Shown: positions 7,649-15,098 of the stretch, piece by piece
Layout: each line of letters begins with the position of its first letter
Position numbering within the stretch: position 1 is the stretch's first letter
Assembly (NCBI GenBank): GCA_017620025.1
Contig: JAFZRF010000015.1
Span: forward strand, 1 to 39,485
Direction: 5' to 3'
DNA length: 39,485 nt
Source: Ruminococcus sp.
GTDB taxonomy: Bacteria > Bacillota > Clostridia > Oscillospirales > Ruminococcaceae
Notes under the pieces: model-generated
Seen by the model: the letters and a program-made list of their open reading frames with translations, nothing else
Databases searched by the model: none
Told to the model about the DNA's origin: nothing
Translations under genes and position numbers: made by a program

Positions 7649-8596
7649 TCAGAGAGCCGTCTCCCAGGTCCAGCTTCTTATCTCAAGCTCGTCCAGGTTA
7701 TACGGTGTCCTCTGATATACACAGTAGTTGAGCCAGTTCGAGAACATCAGGTTGGCTGTGCATCTCCAGGAAAATACCGGCTGATTTGCCGGATCGTCAC
7801 CGGGGAAGTAGTTGTAGGGGAGCTGTATATCCAGCCCCTTTTCCACATCACGGAAATACTCCGAGGCGAGGGTGTCCCTGTCGTACTCGGAATGGCCGGT
7901 GATGAAGTACTGCCTGCCGTTCTTGTTGGCTATGATGTGAACTCCCGAAAGCTCCGAATAGGTCAGTATCTGCAGCTGATCTATCTTTTCGATATCCTCA
8001 CGGCGCACCTCGGTGTTCCTTGAGTGCGGCACGTTGAATATATCATCGAAGCCCCTGAGGAGCTGACAGTTCTCCTGCAGGACACGGTGCGGGAAAACTC
8101 CGAACATCTTCTGTTCAAGGGGATACTTTGGTATCCCGAAATGGTAGTAGAGTCCCGCCTGCGCTGCCCAGCAGATATAGAGGCTCGAGTAAACATGGGT
8201 CTTTGACCACTCGAATATCTCCGTTATCTCCTGCCAGTAATCAACGTCCTCATACTCGAGGAGCTCTACCGGAGCGCCGGTTATTATCATACCGTCATAG
8301 CGGTTGTCCCTTATCTCGTCAAAGGTCTTGTAGAACTCCTCAAGATGGTGGCGTGAGGTGTTCTTCGAAATATGTGAAGCCATTTGCAGCAGTTCAACGT
8401 CCACCTGGAGAGGAGTATTGCTGAGCAGCCTCATAAGCTGGCATTCTGTCTCGATCTTCTTGGGCATAATATTGAGTATTATCACCTTGAGCGGACGGAT
8501 ATCCTGATGCTCCGCCCTTTCCTTCGACATGACAAATATATTCTCTTCTCCAAGCGTTTTGAATGCCGGAAGCTCCTGCGGTATACGAATAGGCAT
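7649..8596 (-). CDS. metA: homoserine O-acetyltransferase (MetA family)
   Basis: 315 residues, full length. MetA acylates L-homoserine, the first committed step of methionine synthesis, in the cytoplasm. The catalytic Cys142 (YICWAAQ), His235 and Glu237 (TGHSEYD) are all present. Residue 111 is Glu (GAPVELLEY), where E. coli MetA has Gly; in Bacillus-type enzymes this Glu selects acetyl-CoA over succinyl-CoA, so the product should be O-acetylhomoserine despite the frequent succinyltransferase label. The SD is AAGGAGCGG. It is the last gene of the minus-strand run that begins at scpA. No S-box or T-box leader is seen in the 38-bp gap upstream. Confidence 0.94.
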   Translation of the reverse strand: MPIRIPQELPAFKTLGEENIFVMSKERAEHQDIRPLKVIILNIMPKKIETECQLMRLLSNTPLQVDVELLQMASHISKNTSRHHLEEFYKTFDEIRDNRYDGMIITGAPVELLEYEDVDYWQEITEIFEWSKTHVYSSLYICWAAQAGLYYHFGIPKYPLEQKMFGVFPHRVLQENCQLLRGFDDIFNVPHSRNTEVRREDIEKIDQLQILTYSELSGVHIIANKNGRQYFITGHSEYDRDTLASEYFRDVEKGLDIQLPYNYFPGDDPANQPVFSWRCTANLMFSNWLNYCVYQRTPYNLDELEIRSWTWETAL

Positions 8597-8634
8597 TCCA
8601 AACCGCTCCTTTCTTTCTTAGATATCGCTGTGGA

Positions 8635-9012
8635 TCAGCTGTTGTGCTTACAGCTCTCGCAGCCGTTCATGAAGCTGCTCAGATCCTCGCAGACCCTGCT
8701 GTCCTCCGTGAGGAAACGCAGTCTGCGGAGCTGTGTGTAGGCGGCATCGTCGGTGAGGGCAAATTCCATCCTTTCGATGCCCTTGAGAGCGCTCTTTAGC
8801 ATTACCGAACGGACAAGACCGTCGCACAGCATAAGGTCGCCGCCGTCATCACAGGCATAGACCGTGGTCTGCTCCGTGCCGTAGGCATAGGCAATGAAGC
8901 CGATGGCTCTGCCCTTGTCGAGTGCCTCGGTTATATGGATATCAGCACCGCCGGCCCGAGCGATAACGCTCTCATAGCCCTCAGTACCGGATACTTCCTG
9001 TATCTCCAGCAT
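8635..9012 (-). CDS. small protein, possibly a reduced GNAT-like domain
   Basis: 125 residues from the ATG at 9012, one base after the rluB stop (TGA-T-ATG). An upstream in-frame start inside rluB is unlikely. The central pattern (a GFIAYAY strand, an acidic turn, then a DGLVRSV helix) is reminiscent of a short acetyltransferase-like fold, but no acetyl-CoA loop can be asserted. The C-terminus has FMNGCESCKH, a CxxC-His motif that might bind metal or be redox-active. Function unknown. It sits between rluB and metA and is probably co-transcribed with both. Confidence 0.55.
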   Translation of the reverse strand: MLEIQEVSGTEGYESVIARAGGADIHITEALDKGRAIGFIAYAYGTEQTTVYACDDGGDLMLCDGLVRSVMLKSALKGIERMEFALTDDAAYTQLRRLRFLTEDSRVCEDLSSFMNGCESCKHNS

Positions 9013-9013
9013 A

Positions 9014-9745
9014 TCACTTTTCCTTTCCGATAGCTGTACGCAGGGCACGAAGCTCGTCTGCCGTAAGCTCACGCCAGGTTCCGGGCTTGAGCATACCCAG
9101 TCTCAGCGGACCGATGCTTACACGGCGGAGCCTTGCGACCTCGAGGCCTACTGCCTCGCACATTCGTCTGATCTGGCGGTTCCTGCCCTCCTTGATGGTG
9201 ATGAGAAGGACTACCCTGCCCTCCTGCTTCTCCTTTACGACTACAGTCGCAGGGAGAGTCATCTTTCCGTCAAGGTCTACGCCGGTGGAGAGCTTTTCAA
9301 GCTGCTCCTCGTCGATATCGGGACGTACCGTTACACGGTAGGTCTTGGTGATATGTCTGCTCGGGTGCATGATGCTGTTTGCGAATTCGCCGTCGTTGGT
9401 GAGGAGGAGAAGTCCCTCGGAGTTGCGGTCGAGCCTTCCTACGGGGTATACTCTCTCGTCGATATCTGCTATCAGATCCATAACGGTACGGCGCTCCAGC
9501 TCATCTGACACCGTGGTCACGTAGCCTCTCGGCTTGTTGAGCATGATGTAGAGCTTGTTCTTCTTGGGAGCTATGTAAAGGCGCTCCCCGTCAACGCTGA
9601 TTACATCACGGTAGCTGCACTTGTCGCCCAGCTTGACCGGTCTTCCGTTGACCTTTACCTTGCCCTGATCTATCAGAGCCTCAGCCTTGCGGCGTGAACA
9701 GTAGCCGCTGTCTGAGATTATCTTCTGTATTCTTATCTTTTCCAC
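9014..9745 (-). CDS. rluB: rRNA pseudouridine synthase, RluB/RsuA family
   Basis: 243 residues from a GTG at 9745 with SD GGAG five bases upstream. A longer frame starting at 9787 overlaps dacF and has no SD. Residues 2-46 are an S4 RNA-binding domain (SRRKAEALI, GKVKVNG). The RsuA-type catalytic domain follows, with the active-site Asp in GRLDRNSEG (near residue 106) and the late motif RNRQIRRM. RluB isomerises a uridine in 23S rRNA helix 80; RsuA acts on 16S. The Firmicutes gene next to scp/dac/spm genes is normally rluB. It begins 17 bp after dacF. Confidence 0.92.
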   Translation of the reverse strand: MEKIRIQKIISDSGYCSRRKAEALIDQGKVKVNGRPVKLGDKCSYRDVISVDGERLYIAPKKNKLYIMLNKPRGYVTTVSDELERRTVMDLIADIDERVYPVGRLDRNSEGLLLLTNDGEFANSIMHPSRHITKTYRVTVRPDIDEEQLEKLSTGVDLDGKMTLPATVVVKEKQEGRVVLLITIKEGRNRQIRRMCEAVGLEVARLRRVSIGPLRLGMLKPGTWRELTADELRALRTAIGKEK

Positions 9746-9761
9746 AATTTCTCCATATCTC

Positions 9762-10916
9762 TCAGGAAAACATCCTCCTGAGCGCATTGATTATCCTGCT
9801 GCAGAGCCCCTCGTCCTCCTGTCCTTCCTCCGGGATATATCTCCCGGCATCGCAGTCGGCATAGAGAGGAAGCCTGTTTATTTCCCTGCCGCAGAGCTCC
9901 ACTCTGAGTTCTCCGACATTGTCGCCCTGTCTTACAGGCGCATATATGAACGGCGGTGCGATAACGGTGAAAGTGATATCCTCCTGCCCGGCTGAAAGCG
10001 TTGTGAGCCTGAGGCTGCTGCCGAGCGGTGATGCAGTTATCTGCTCCCCGGTCCCGCCTGCAAGGTCTATCGCAAGCTCCTGCGGAAGGGTTATATCTAC
10101 CGATGAGGCTGTCTGAGCCCCGTAGCTGTACAGAGCCAGATGGTCGTTCCAGTCGTCGGGGTCGTTCAGGGTAACACATATCATGTCCCTGCCATCACGC
10201 ACACAGGCAGATACAAGGCATCTGCCCGCCTCGTCCGTGTAGCCGGTCTTAACTCCGTAGACGCCCTCGTCCATGGTAAGGAGCCTGTTGGTGTTCTTCA
10301 GCCAGCGCCGGTAGGGCGGTGAGCCGAATTCCGTCTCCTTGTCGGTACATGAACATATCTCCCGGAAGGTGGGGTCACGAAGAGCCTTCCTTGCAAGGAT
10401 GGCCATATCGTAGGCGGAGGAGCCGTGCCCATCGCCTTCAAGGCCGGAGGGGGTAACAAAATGCGTTGCCCGGAGCCCCAGCTCTGCTGCACGCCTGTTC
10501 ATAAGACCTGCGAAATCCTCAATGCTTCCGGCTATCCGGACTGCCGCTGCATTTGCGGCGTCGTTGCCGGAGGGAAGGAGCATCCCGCAGCAGAGAGCGT
10601 ACTTCGTAACGGTATCGCCGTCAACGAGGCCCATTGAGGAGCCCTCTACCTTTATAGCTTCACTGTCAACCGTGAACTCCTCATAGAGGTCGCCCGCTCT
10701 CCGGGCACTCTCAAGTGTGAGCAGCACGGTCATAATCTTGGTGGTGCTCGCCATGGGCAGCTTTTCGCCGGAGCGGTGTGCGTATATCACCTCGCCCGTA
10801 TCGGCGGATATCAGCACGGCGGCCTTTGCAGACACCTCCGGCGCATTGGCCGAGGCCTGTGCAGGTACGGCTGCAATAAGCGCCGCTGCCGTGACAAGTA
10901 CCGTTATTATCTTCAT
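9762..10916 (-). CDS. D-alanyl-D-alanine carboxypeptidase (DacF/DacB, peptidase S11)
   Basis: 384 residues from the ATG at 10916 (SD GGGAGGCG); the ATG at 10952 lacks an SD. A signal peptide (1-24) is followed by the penicillin-binding domain: SxxK is STTK (57-60), SxN is SGN (116-118) and KTG is 223-225. A beta-rich PBP5-C-like domain occupies about 265-355, and an amphipathic, basic C-terminal helix may tether the enzyme to the membrane. It trims the terminal D-Ala from peptidoglycan stem peptides and so controls cross-linking. In spore formers the copy in this neighbourhood (dacB/dacF) acts on the spore cortex. It lies between gerW and rluB. Confidence 0.93.
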   Translation of the reverse strand: MKIITVLVTAAALIAAVPAQASANAPEVSAKAAVLISADTGEVIYAHRSGEKLPMASTTKIMTVLLTLESARRAGDLYEEFTVDSEAIKVEGSSMGLVDGDTVTKYALCCGMLLPSGNDAANAAAVRIAGSIEDFAGLMNRRAAELGLRATHFVTPSGLEGDGHGSSAYDMAILARKALRDPTFREICSCTDKETEFGSPPYRRWLKNTNRLLTMDEGVYGVKTGYTDEAGRCLVSACVRDGRDMICVTLNDPDDWNDHLALYSYGAQTASSVDITLPQELAIDLAGGTGEQITASPLGSSLRLTTLSAGQEDITFTVIAPPFIYAPVRQGDNVGELRVELCGREINRLPLYADCDAGRYIPEEGQEDEGLCSRIINALRRMFS

Positions 10917-10971
10917 ATTACGCCTCCCGGTCTTTTTGTACAGGATATGCACACCGGGGCGTATTTATGAA

Positions 10972-11406
10972 TCAGTCGTTGATGATGACGGATGCCTCGC
11001 CGGAGTCGTCAGAGGACTCTGCGGGCTTGCCCTTTCTGCCGGAAACGTAGCCGGATACCTTGTCGATGATGCCGGGTACGGAATTCAGCACGTTGGCTAT
11101 GGGATCGCTTGAAGGCTCTATGGGAACCATTCTTGCGGTACCGTCGGGAGAGATGACCAGGAAGCCCTCGGGCTTGATGGAAACTCCTGCGCCTGCGCCG
11201 CCGCCGAAGAGATCCTTGTCGTACTTTGACGGAAGATCAGAGCCGCCGGAAGCAAAGCCGTATGATACCTTTGATACCGGGATAACGGAAGTTCCGTCCT
11301 CAAGCTTCATGGGCTGTCCGATGATGGCGTTTACGTCTGCCATCTCCTTGACCTTCTCCATGGATATACCAAGCAGATCATTGATCGGTGTATTCTTTGC
11401 ACTCAT
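10972..11406 (-). CDS. ytfJ: GerW family sporulation protein (YtfJ)
   Basis: 144 residues, full length. Family features are the N-terminal helix, the GFASGGSD segment, a glycine-rich GGGAGAG stretch and the KPEGFLVI core. In Bacillus, YtfJ/GerW is a forespore protein needed for normal germination. The hydrophilic tail is rich in Ser, Glu and Asp. It follows the DUF2953 gene (ytfI-like) by 10 bp, the same pair order as in many Firmicutes, and is followed by the carboxypeptidase. Confidence 0.92.
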   Translation of the reverse strand: MSAKNTPINDLLGISMEKVKEMADVNAIIGQPMKLEDGTSVIPVSKVSYGFASGGSDLPSKYDKDLFGGGAGAGVSIKPEGFLVISPDGTARMVPIEPSSDPIANVLNSVPGIIDKVSGYVSGRKGKPAESSDDSGEASVIIND

Positions 11407-11416
11407 AACTGTAACC

Positions 11417-12355
11417 TCACTTCTGCCTTGCGGCTTTATTGATCTTTCTGCCCCGCAGCTTTCCGGGGATGAAGTATCTGAATATATATGTTACCAGGAA
11501 CCAGAGTCCTGCGATAACCAATGTTCCGAGCCGGAAGCTCACCTTGACGGCGGCGTCCCAGCGGCTCTTTTCAAGCCCGAAGCCGGCATTGAGATCTATG
11601 GTCTTCAGCCTTACAGTGAAGAGCGTGCTCAGCCAGCCGAGCAGCGGGTAGAGCAGTGCGCTCACCCTGCCGTAGTTCAGTGCGCATTTGTATGCGTCCT
11701 CGTCTGCGACTATAAGATCGGCATACAGATCGTAGAGACGTATGCCCTTGAATATCCTCAGGAGCGGACGGTCTGCCGCCCTCCAGAGATCAAGCAGGAA
11801 CTCCACCTTCTCGCCGAGAGTTTTCGGCTCCTTCGGGGGCTTTTCCTTCTTTTTCCTGCGGTGACTGTGCTTCTTCTCCGGCTCGGTTTCCTCCTCCATG
11901 AAGGGATCCTCTTCCGTTTCAGACTCGCCGGACGATGTATCCTCCGCTGTTTCCTCAGCGGGAGCAGTCACCTCTGCGGCGGCTGTATCCTCTGCCGGTG
12001 CAGTCTCTGCTGGCGGCTCTGTCTCAGACGCGGTATCGTCATCAGGCAGTTCCTCCGGCACAGACGGGATATCGTCAAGGGAGATATCCTCCTCGTCTTC
12101 ATCGGAGCCTTTCTTTTTGGCCTTGCGCTTTTTCAGCCAGCCGAGGACTCCTCCGCCGCCAGAATCCATAACGGGTATGAACCAGAGCTTCACACGGTAG
12201 GTGAATACCTCCGATATGAAGGAGGCCTCCGCACGGAGCGGTATTATCAGTATTATAAGGAGCAGAATCAGTACGGCAAGAAGTATCCAGCCTATAACTT
12301 TAAGTATAGTCAGCAGCACAGTGCCGACTGTAGCAAAGACTACGACCAGAGTCAT
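11417..12355 (-). CDS. DUF2953 membrane protein (YtfI-like)
   Basis: 312 residues. A strongly hydrophobic N-terminal segment (about 5-42) anchors it. The core DUF2953 elements are split by an acidic, Glu/Thr/Ala-rich insert (about 80-165) and a short Lys-rich patch. The C-terminal half carries the family pattern (an amphipathic helix, then a domain ending in a hydrophobic stretch and a basic tail). Usually encoded directly upstream of gerW/ytfJ, as here. Function unknown, with a sporulation link suggested by context. The acidic insert is probably unstructured. SD AAAGGAGCGG. Confidence 0.85.
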   Translation of the reverse strand: MTLVVVFATVGTVLLTILKVIGWILLAVLILLLIILIIPLRAEASFISEVFTYRVKLWFIPVMDSGGGGVLGWLKKRKAKKKGSDEDEEDISLDDIPSVPEELPDDDTASETEPPAETAPAEDTAAAEVTAPAEETAEDTSSGESETEEDPFMEEETEPEKKHSHRRKKKEKPPKEPKTLGEKVEFLLDLWRAADRPLLRIFKGIRLYDLYADLIVADEDAYKCALNYGRVSALLYPLLGWLSTLFTVRLKTIDLNAGFGLEKSRWDAAVKVSFRLGTLVIAGLWFLVTYIFRYFIPGKLRGRKINKAARQK

Positions 12356-12378
12356 ATCTTACCGCTCCTTTCTGCGTA

Positions 12379-12999
12379 TCATTCTGCGTCTGTCGCTGTA
12401 TCCTCAGTCTCAGCAGCGGCTGCGGCTGCTGCCGCTTCCTCCTCTGCTGCAAATTCCGGCAGCATCTCTGTCTCGCAGTTCTCTGTCTCCCTGCCGGGTA
12501 TCGGCGGGAGCTCGGAAACTGAGCTGAGCCCGAATGTGCGGAGGAATACCGGGGTAGTACGGTATACTATCGGTCTGCCGGGGACATCAAGTCTTCCGGC
12601 TTCCTCGACCAGCCCCTTCTCCACAAGATTGTTGACTACCGAGGAGCTGTCTACTCCGCGGACATTTTCAACAAAGCTCTTGGATACCGGCTGGTTGTAT
12701 GCGATTATTGTAAGCACCTCCATTGCCGCATTGGACAGAGGTGTATTTTTCTTGGTTTCAAGAGCAGCACGTATCTGCGGGGCGTACTCCTCACGGCTGC
12801 ACATCTGATAGCTGCTCTCGAGCTTCTTTATCGTGATGCCGCTGCCGTAGTCGTCGTAGCGCTCATTCAATAAACGTATCAGGGACGGAAGAGTCCCGAC
12901 ATCAACTCCGCTCGCCTCAGACAGACGGTAGAGCTCTATGGGCTCGCCGCTTGCGAAGAGTATCGCTTCTACTGCTCCGAGTTTTTCCTTGATCTCCAT
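12379..12999 (-). CDS. scpB: segregation and condensation protein B
   Basis: 206 residues. ScpB is the winged-helix (kite) subunit of the SMC-ScpAB condensin, which loads at parS/ParB sites and arranges the replicated chromosome. Two winged-helix domains are visible: residues 1-80 (EAILFASGEP) and 85-170 (AMEVLTIIAYNQPVSK, GRPIVYRTTPVFLRTFG). The C-terminus is a Glu/Ala-rich low-complexity tail. Its ATG lies 31 bp inside the end of scpA, with SD AAGGAGG, so the two subunits are translationally coupled. Confidence 0.95.
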   Translation of the reverse strand: MEIKEKLGAVEAILFASGEPIELYRLSEASGVDVGTLPSLIRLLNERYDDYGSGITIKKLESSYQMCSREEYAPQIRAALETKKNTPLSNAAMEVLTIIAYNQPVSKSFVENVRGVDSSSVVNNLVEKGLVEEAGRLDVPGRPIVYRTTPVFLRTFGLSSVSELPPIPGRETENCETEMLPEFAAEEEAAAAAAAAETEDTATDAE

Positions 13000-13721
13000 T
13001 TCCTTCTGCCTCCTTCCTCGCCTTTAAGATAGATCAGCATATTATCATCGCTTATGGTTATGCGTCCGAATCGTGTGAGTTCAAGCACGGCAAGGAAGGT
13101 CGCCACTCTTGCAGAGCGGTCGGTCACTCCCTCATAGAGCTTGTCCATGCACACCTGACCGGTGTCATACAGCTCACGGAGAATATGCACTACCTTGGTG
13201 AGAACGGGGACTATCCTGCGCTTCACCACGGAATTGATCTTGTTCTCGATACGCAGCCTGTGAGTATCCGGATGCAGCTTTCTGCCGGATACGGCACTGT
13301 ATGCCGTCACAAGGCGCTCCGGCTCATGAACGAGACCATAGGTGAGATCTGCCTTTATCTTCATCGGCTCACGGACGAATATATCAAAGCCGATATTGCG
13401 TGCTGCAAGCTGCTTTGCAGCCTCCTTGCACAGCGACAGCTCTATCAAGGCGCCCTCGAGCTCCTTCTTGAGCTGCTCCGCCTCCTCCTGACGCGGAAGA
13501 AGATATGCAGTCTTGATGTAGATTAGTCTTGCCGCCATTTCAAGGAATTCTCCCGCAAGCTCCATATCATGCCTGCGGGCTTCCTCCATGAAGGCAAGGT
13601 ACTGCTCAAGCAGTACGGATATCTCTATATCAAAGATATTCAGCTTATGCTTTGCGATAAGGCTCAGAAGTACGTCCAGAGGGCCTTCAAATACTTCGAG
13701 CTTGAATGACAGCTTATCCAT
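12969..13721 (-). CDS. scpA: segregation and condensation protein A
   Basis: 250 residues from the ATG at 13721 (SD AAGGGG). The kleisin subunit of SMC-ScpAB bridges the SMC heads. The N-terminal signature FKLEVFEGPLDVLLSLI and helices that contact the SMC neck are followed by a middle helical region that binds ScpB and a C-terminal winged helix (LAVLELTRFGRI). Length is typical. It starts 1 bp beyond the stop of the upstream gene. A longer reading to 13766 would overlap that gene without an SD. Confidence 0.95.
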   Translation of the reverse strand: MDKLSFKLEVFEGPLDVLLSLIAKHKLNIFDIEISVLLEQYLAFMEEARRHDMELAGEFLEMAARLIYIKTAYLLPRQEEAEQLKKELEGALIELSLCKEAAKQLAARNIGFDIFVREPMKIKADLTYGLVHEPERLVTAYSAVSGRKLHPDTHRLRIENKINSVVKRRIVPVLTKVVHILRELYDTGQVCMDKLYEGVTDRSARVATFLAVLELTRFGRITISDDNMLIYLKGEEGGRRKWRSRKNSEQ

Positions 13722-13722
13722 C

Positions 13723-14415
13723 TCAGCCCCTTGCCCCGAACAGAAGCGGAACCCATGAGGCTGCAAGCACAGTCAGGCTGTTGAAGAATGCTATAAGATA
13801 TCTGAGCGGATTTATCGGATCAGGCAGGAAGAACAGCGCGAATATCAGGAGCGTGGACACACGCTGGATATTCGCATAGTTTGCAAAATACCAGCGGTGG
13901 AACTTCTGTCCCATGAACTGGTTGATTATCTGGAAGCCGTCCATAGGCGGCAGAGGAATCAGATTGATAGTGCCGATACATACATTGACACTTGCAAGTA
14001 TCTGAAGGATAAAACCAATGCACCAAAGCATACTGCCTGTCCCGGCCATTGCTGAAAGTGAAGGTGAATACTCAATAAAGAATACTATTATATAACAGAT
14101 TATCGCTGATACGAAATGTGTCAGGGGGCCTGCCGCAGATACTGCTATTATACCAGCCTTTCTGTTCTTCATATTTGCATAATTGATAGGCATGGGTTTT
14201 GACCAGCCGAATCCGATAAGCATTATCATCAGCGAGCCGAGAAGGTCAAGATGAACGAAGGGATTGAGGGTTATCCTGCCCTGTTTGTCGGCTGTATCAT
14301 CGCCCATCCACTTGGCCGCAAGTCCCCTCATACTGTTGGTAACGGGCATGACAAGCAGCAGCATGAGCGCTCTTGCAAAATACGTGAGAAAAAAACTCAT
14401 CGAAGACTCATTCAT
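13723..14415 (-). CDS. site-2 protease (M50) homologue lacking the HExxH motif
   Basis: 230 residues from the ATG at 14415 (SD AGGAG); a longer frame to 14487 would start at the predicted transcription start. Multi-pass membrane protein of the S2P/M50 fold, with GRITLNPFVHLDLLG (46-60) and NLIPLPPMDG (151-160, the third metal ligand Asp159) well conserved. At the place of the zinc motif HExxH the sequence reads TNSMR (26-30): both His and the Glu are gone. It is therefore probably proteolytically inactive, perhaps a binding or scaffold protein. M50 genes often precede scpA-scpB in Clostridia. It is first in the operon. Confidence 0.85.
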   Translation of the reverse strand: MNESSMSFFLTYFARALMLLLVMPVTNSMRGLAAKWMGDDTADKQGRITLNPFVHLDLLGSLMIMLIGFGWSKPMPINYANMKNRKAGIIAVSAAGPLTHFVSAIICYIIVFFIEYSPSLSAMAGTGSMLWCIGFILQILASVNVCIGTINLIPLPPMDGFQIINQFMGQKFHRWYFANYANIQRVSTLLIFALFFLPDPINPLRYLIAFFNSLTVLAASWVPLLFGARG

Positions 14416-14492
14416 GATATAACGCAGCTCCTGAGTAAATATTTTTACATCAAATCGATAAACAAATATCCGTATATGGATGTCCATTTTCT

Positions 14493-14521
14493 ATTATACT
14501 ACAAATGCACAAATTTTTCAA
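14493..14521 (-). promoter_or_regulatory. sigma-A promoter of the scpAB operon
   Basis: Minus strand: TTGAAA at 14521-14516, 17 bp, TATAAT at 14498-14493. It supports starting the first gene at 14415, about 70 nt downstream. Confidence 0.8.
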
Positions 14522-14579
14522 GTCCTGAAAGCAATTTTACAGCCTTTTAAAAAAAAATCGTTTTTTTTATAAAAAAGGC

Positions 14580-14608
14580 TTGCAATTCTTTCTGAAATGT
14601 GTTAGAAT
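14580..14608 (+). promoter_or_regulatory. sigma-A promoter of rpmB
   Basis: TTGCAA at 14580-14585, 17 bp, TAGAAT at 14603-14608. It diverges from the scpAB promoter across a very AT-rich spacer. Confidence 0.8.
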
Positions 14609-14673
14609 AATCATGTTGTCTTATAAATCAAACAGTTATTAGACGGACTCAGACTATAAGGAGGTGCAGCCTG

Positions 14674-14862
14674 ATGGCAAAATGTGATATCTGCGGAAAG
14701 GGAGTAACTTTCGGAATCAAGGTTTCCCACTCCCATAGACGTGCAAACAGAACATGGAAGCCTAATGTAAAGCGTGTTAAGGCTATCGTCAAGGGTACTC
14801 CTTGTCATATCTACGCTTGCTCAAGATGCCTGCGTTCAGGTAAGGTTGAGAGAGCTAACTAA
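14674..14862 (+). CDS. rpmB: 50S ribosomal protein L28
   Basis: 62 residues with a perfect SD (AAGGAGGTG, 14658-14666). L28 binds 23S rRNA near the exit-site region of the large subunit. This is the C+ form: Cys4 and Cys7 pair with the CSRC motif near residues 49-52 to make a zinc ribbon. The family core KVSHSHRRANRTWKPN is intact. Monocistronic, with its own promoter and terminator. Zinc-dependent C+ forms are often replaced by C- paralogues when zinc is scarce; no second copy is in the window. Confidence 0.97.
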   Translation: MAKCDICGKGVTFGIKVSHSHRRANRTWKPNVKRVKAIVKGTPCHIYACSRCLRSGKVERAN

Positions 14863-14880
14863 GTTACATTAGTATTCAGG

Positions 14881-14907
14881 GGACGTTCCGGCGGAGCGTC
14901 CTTTTTT
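14881..14907 (+). terminator. intrinsic terminator of rpmB
   Basis: 9-bp stem (14881-14889 with 14893-14901, one T-G pair), 3-nt loop, then six T residues. Confidence 0.9.
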
Positions 14908-14955
14908 CATCGCTGACGAAGCGTGATATTTTTTTCATATAATAGTATTTTCCAC

Positions 14956-14984
14956 TTGACATTTTTGCTAATATGACGGATAAT
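14956..14984 (+). promoter_or_regulatory. sigma-A promoter of the C39-like peptidase
   Basis: TTGACA at 14956-14961, 17 bp, GATAAT at 14979-14984. The transcript would have an approximately 110-nt leader before the ATG at 15099; no recognisable riboswitch is in it. Confidence 0.7.
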
Positions 14985-15098
14985 AATATATGACTGTGAA
15001 CGACACCGGAACCTACCGACGCAGCTTCGATCAGATAAGTTCATGCCCTCCTCGTCCACAGCAATATCATACATTACGAAAGCTGAGAGATAGCCAGA

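Noticed and set aside
11060-12808. 582-codon open frame on the plus strand
   Set aside because: It lies wholly opposite gerW, DUF2953 and scpB, which have clear family motifs and SDs. Its product is compositionally odd (Ser/Leu/Cys-rich) with no domain.
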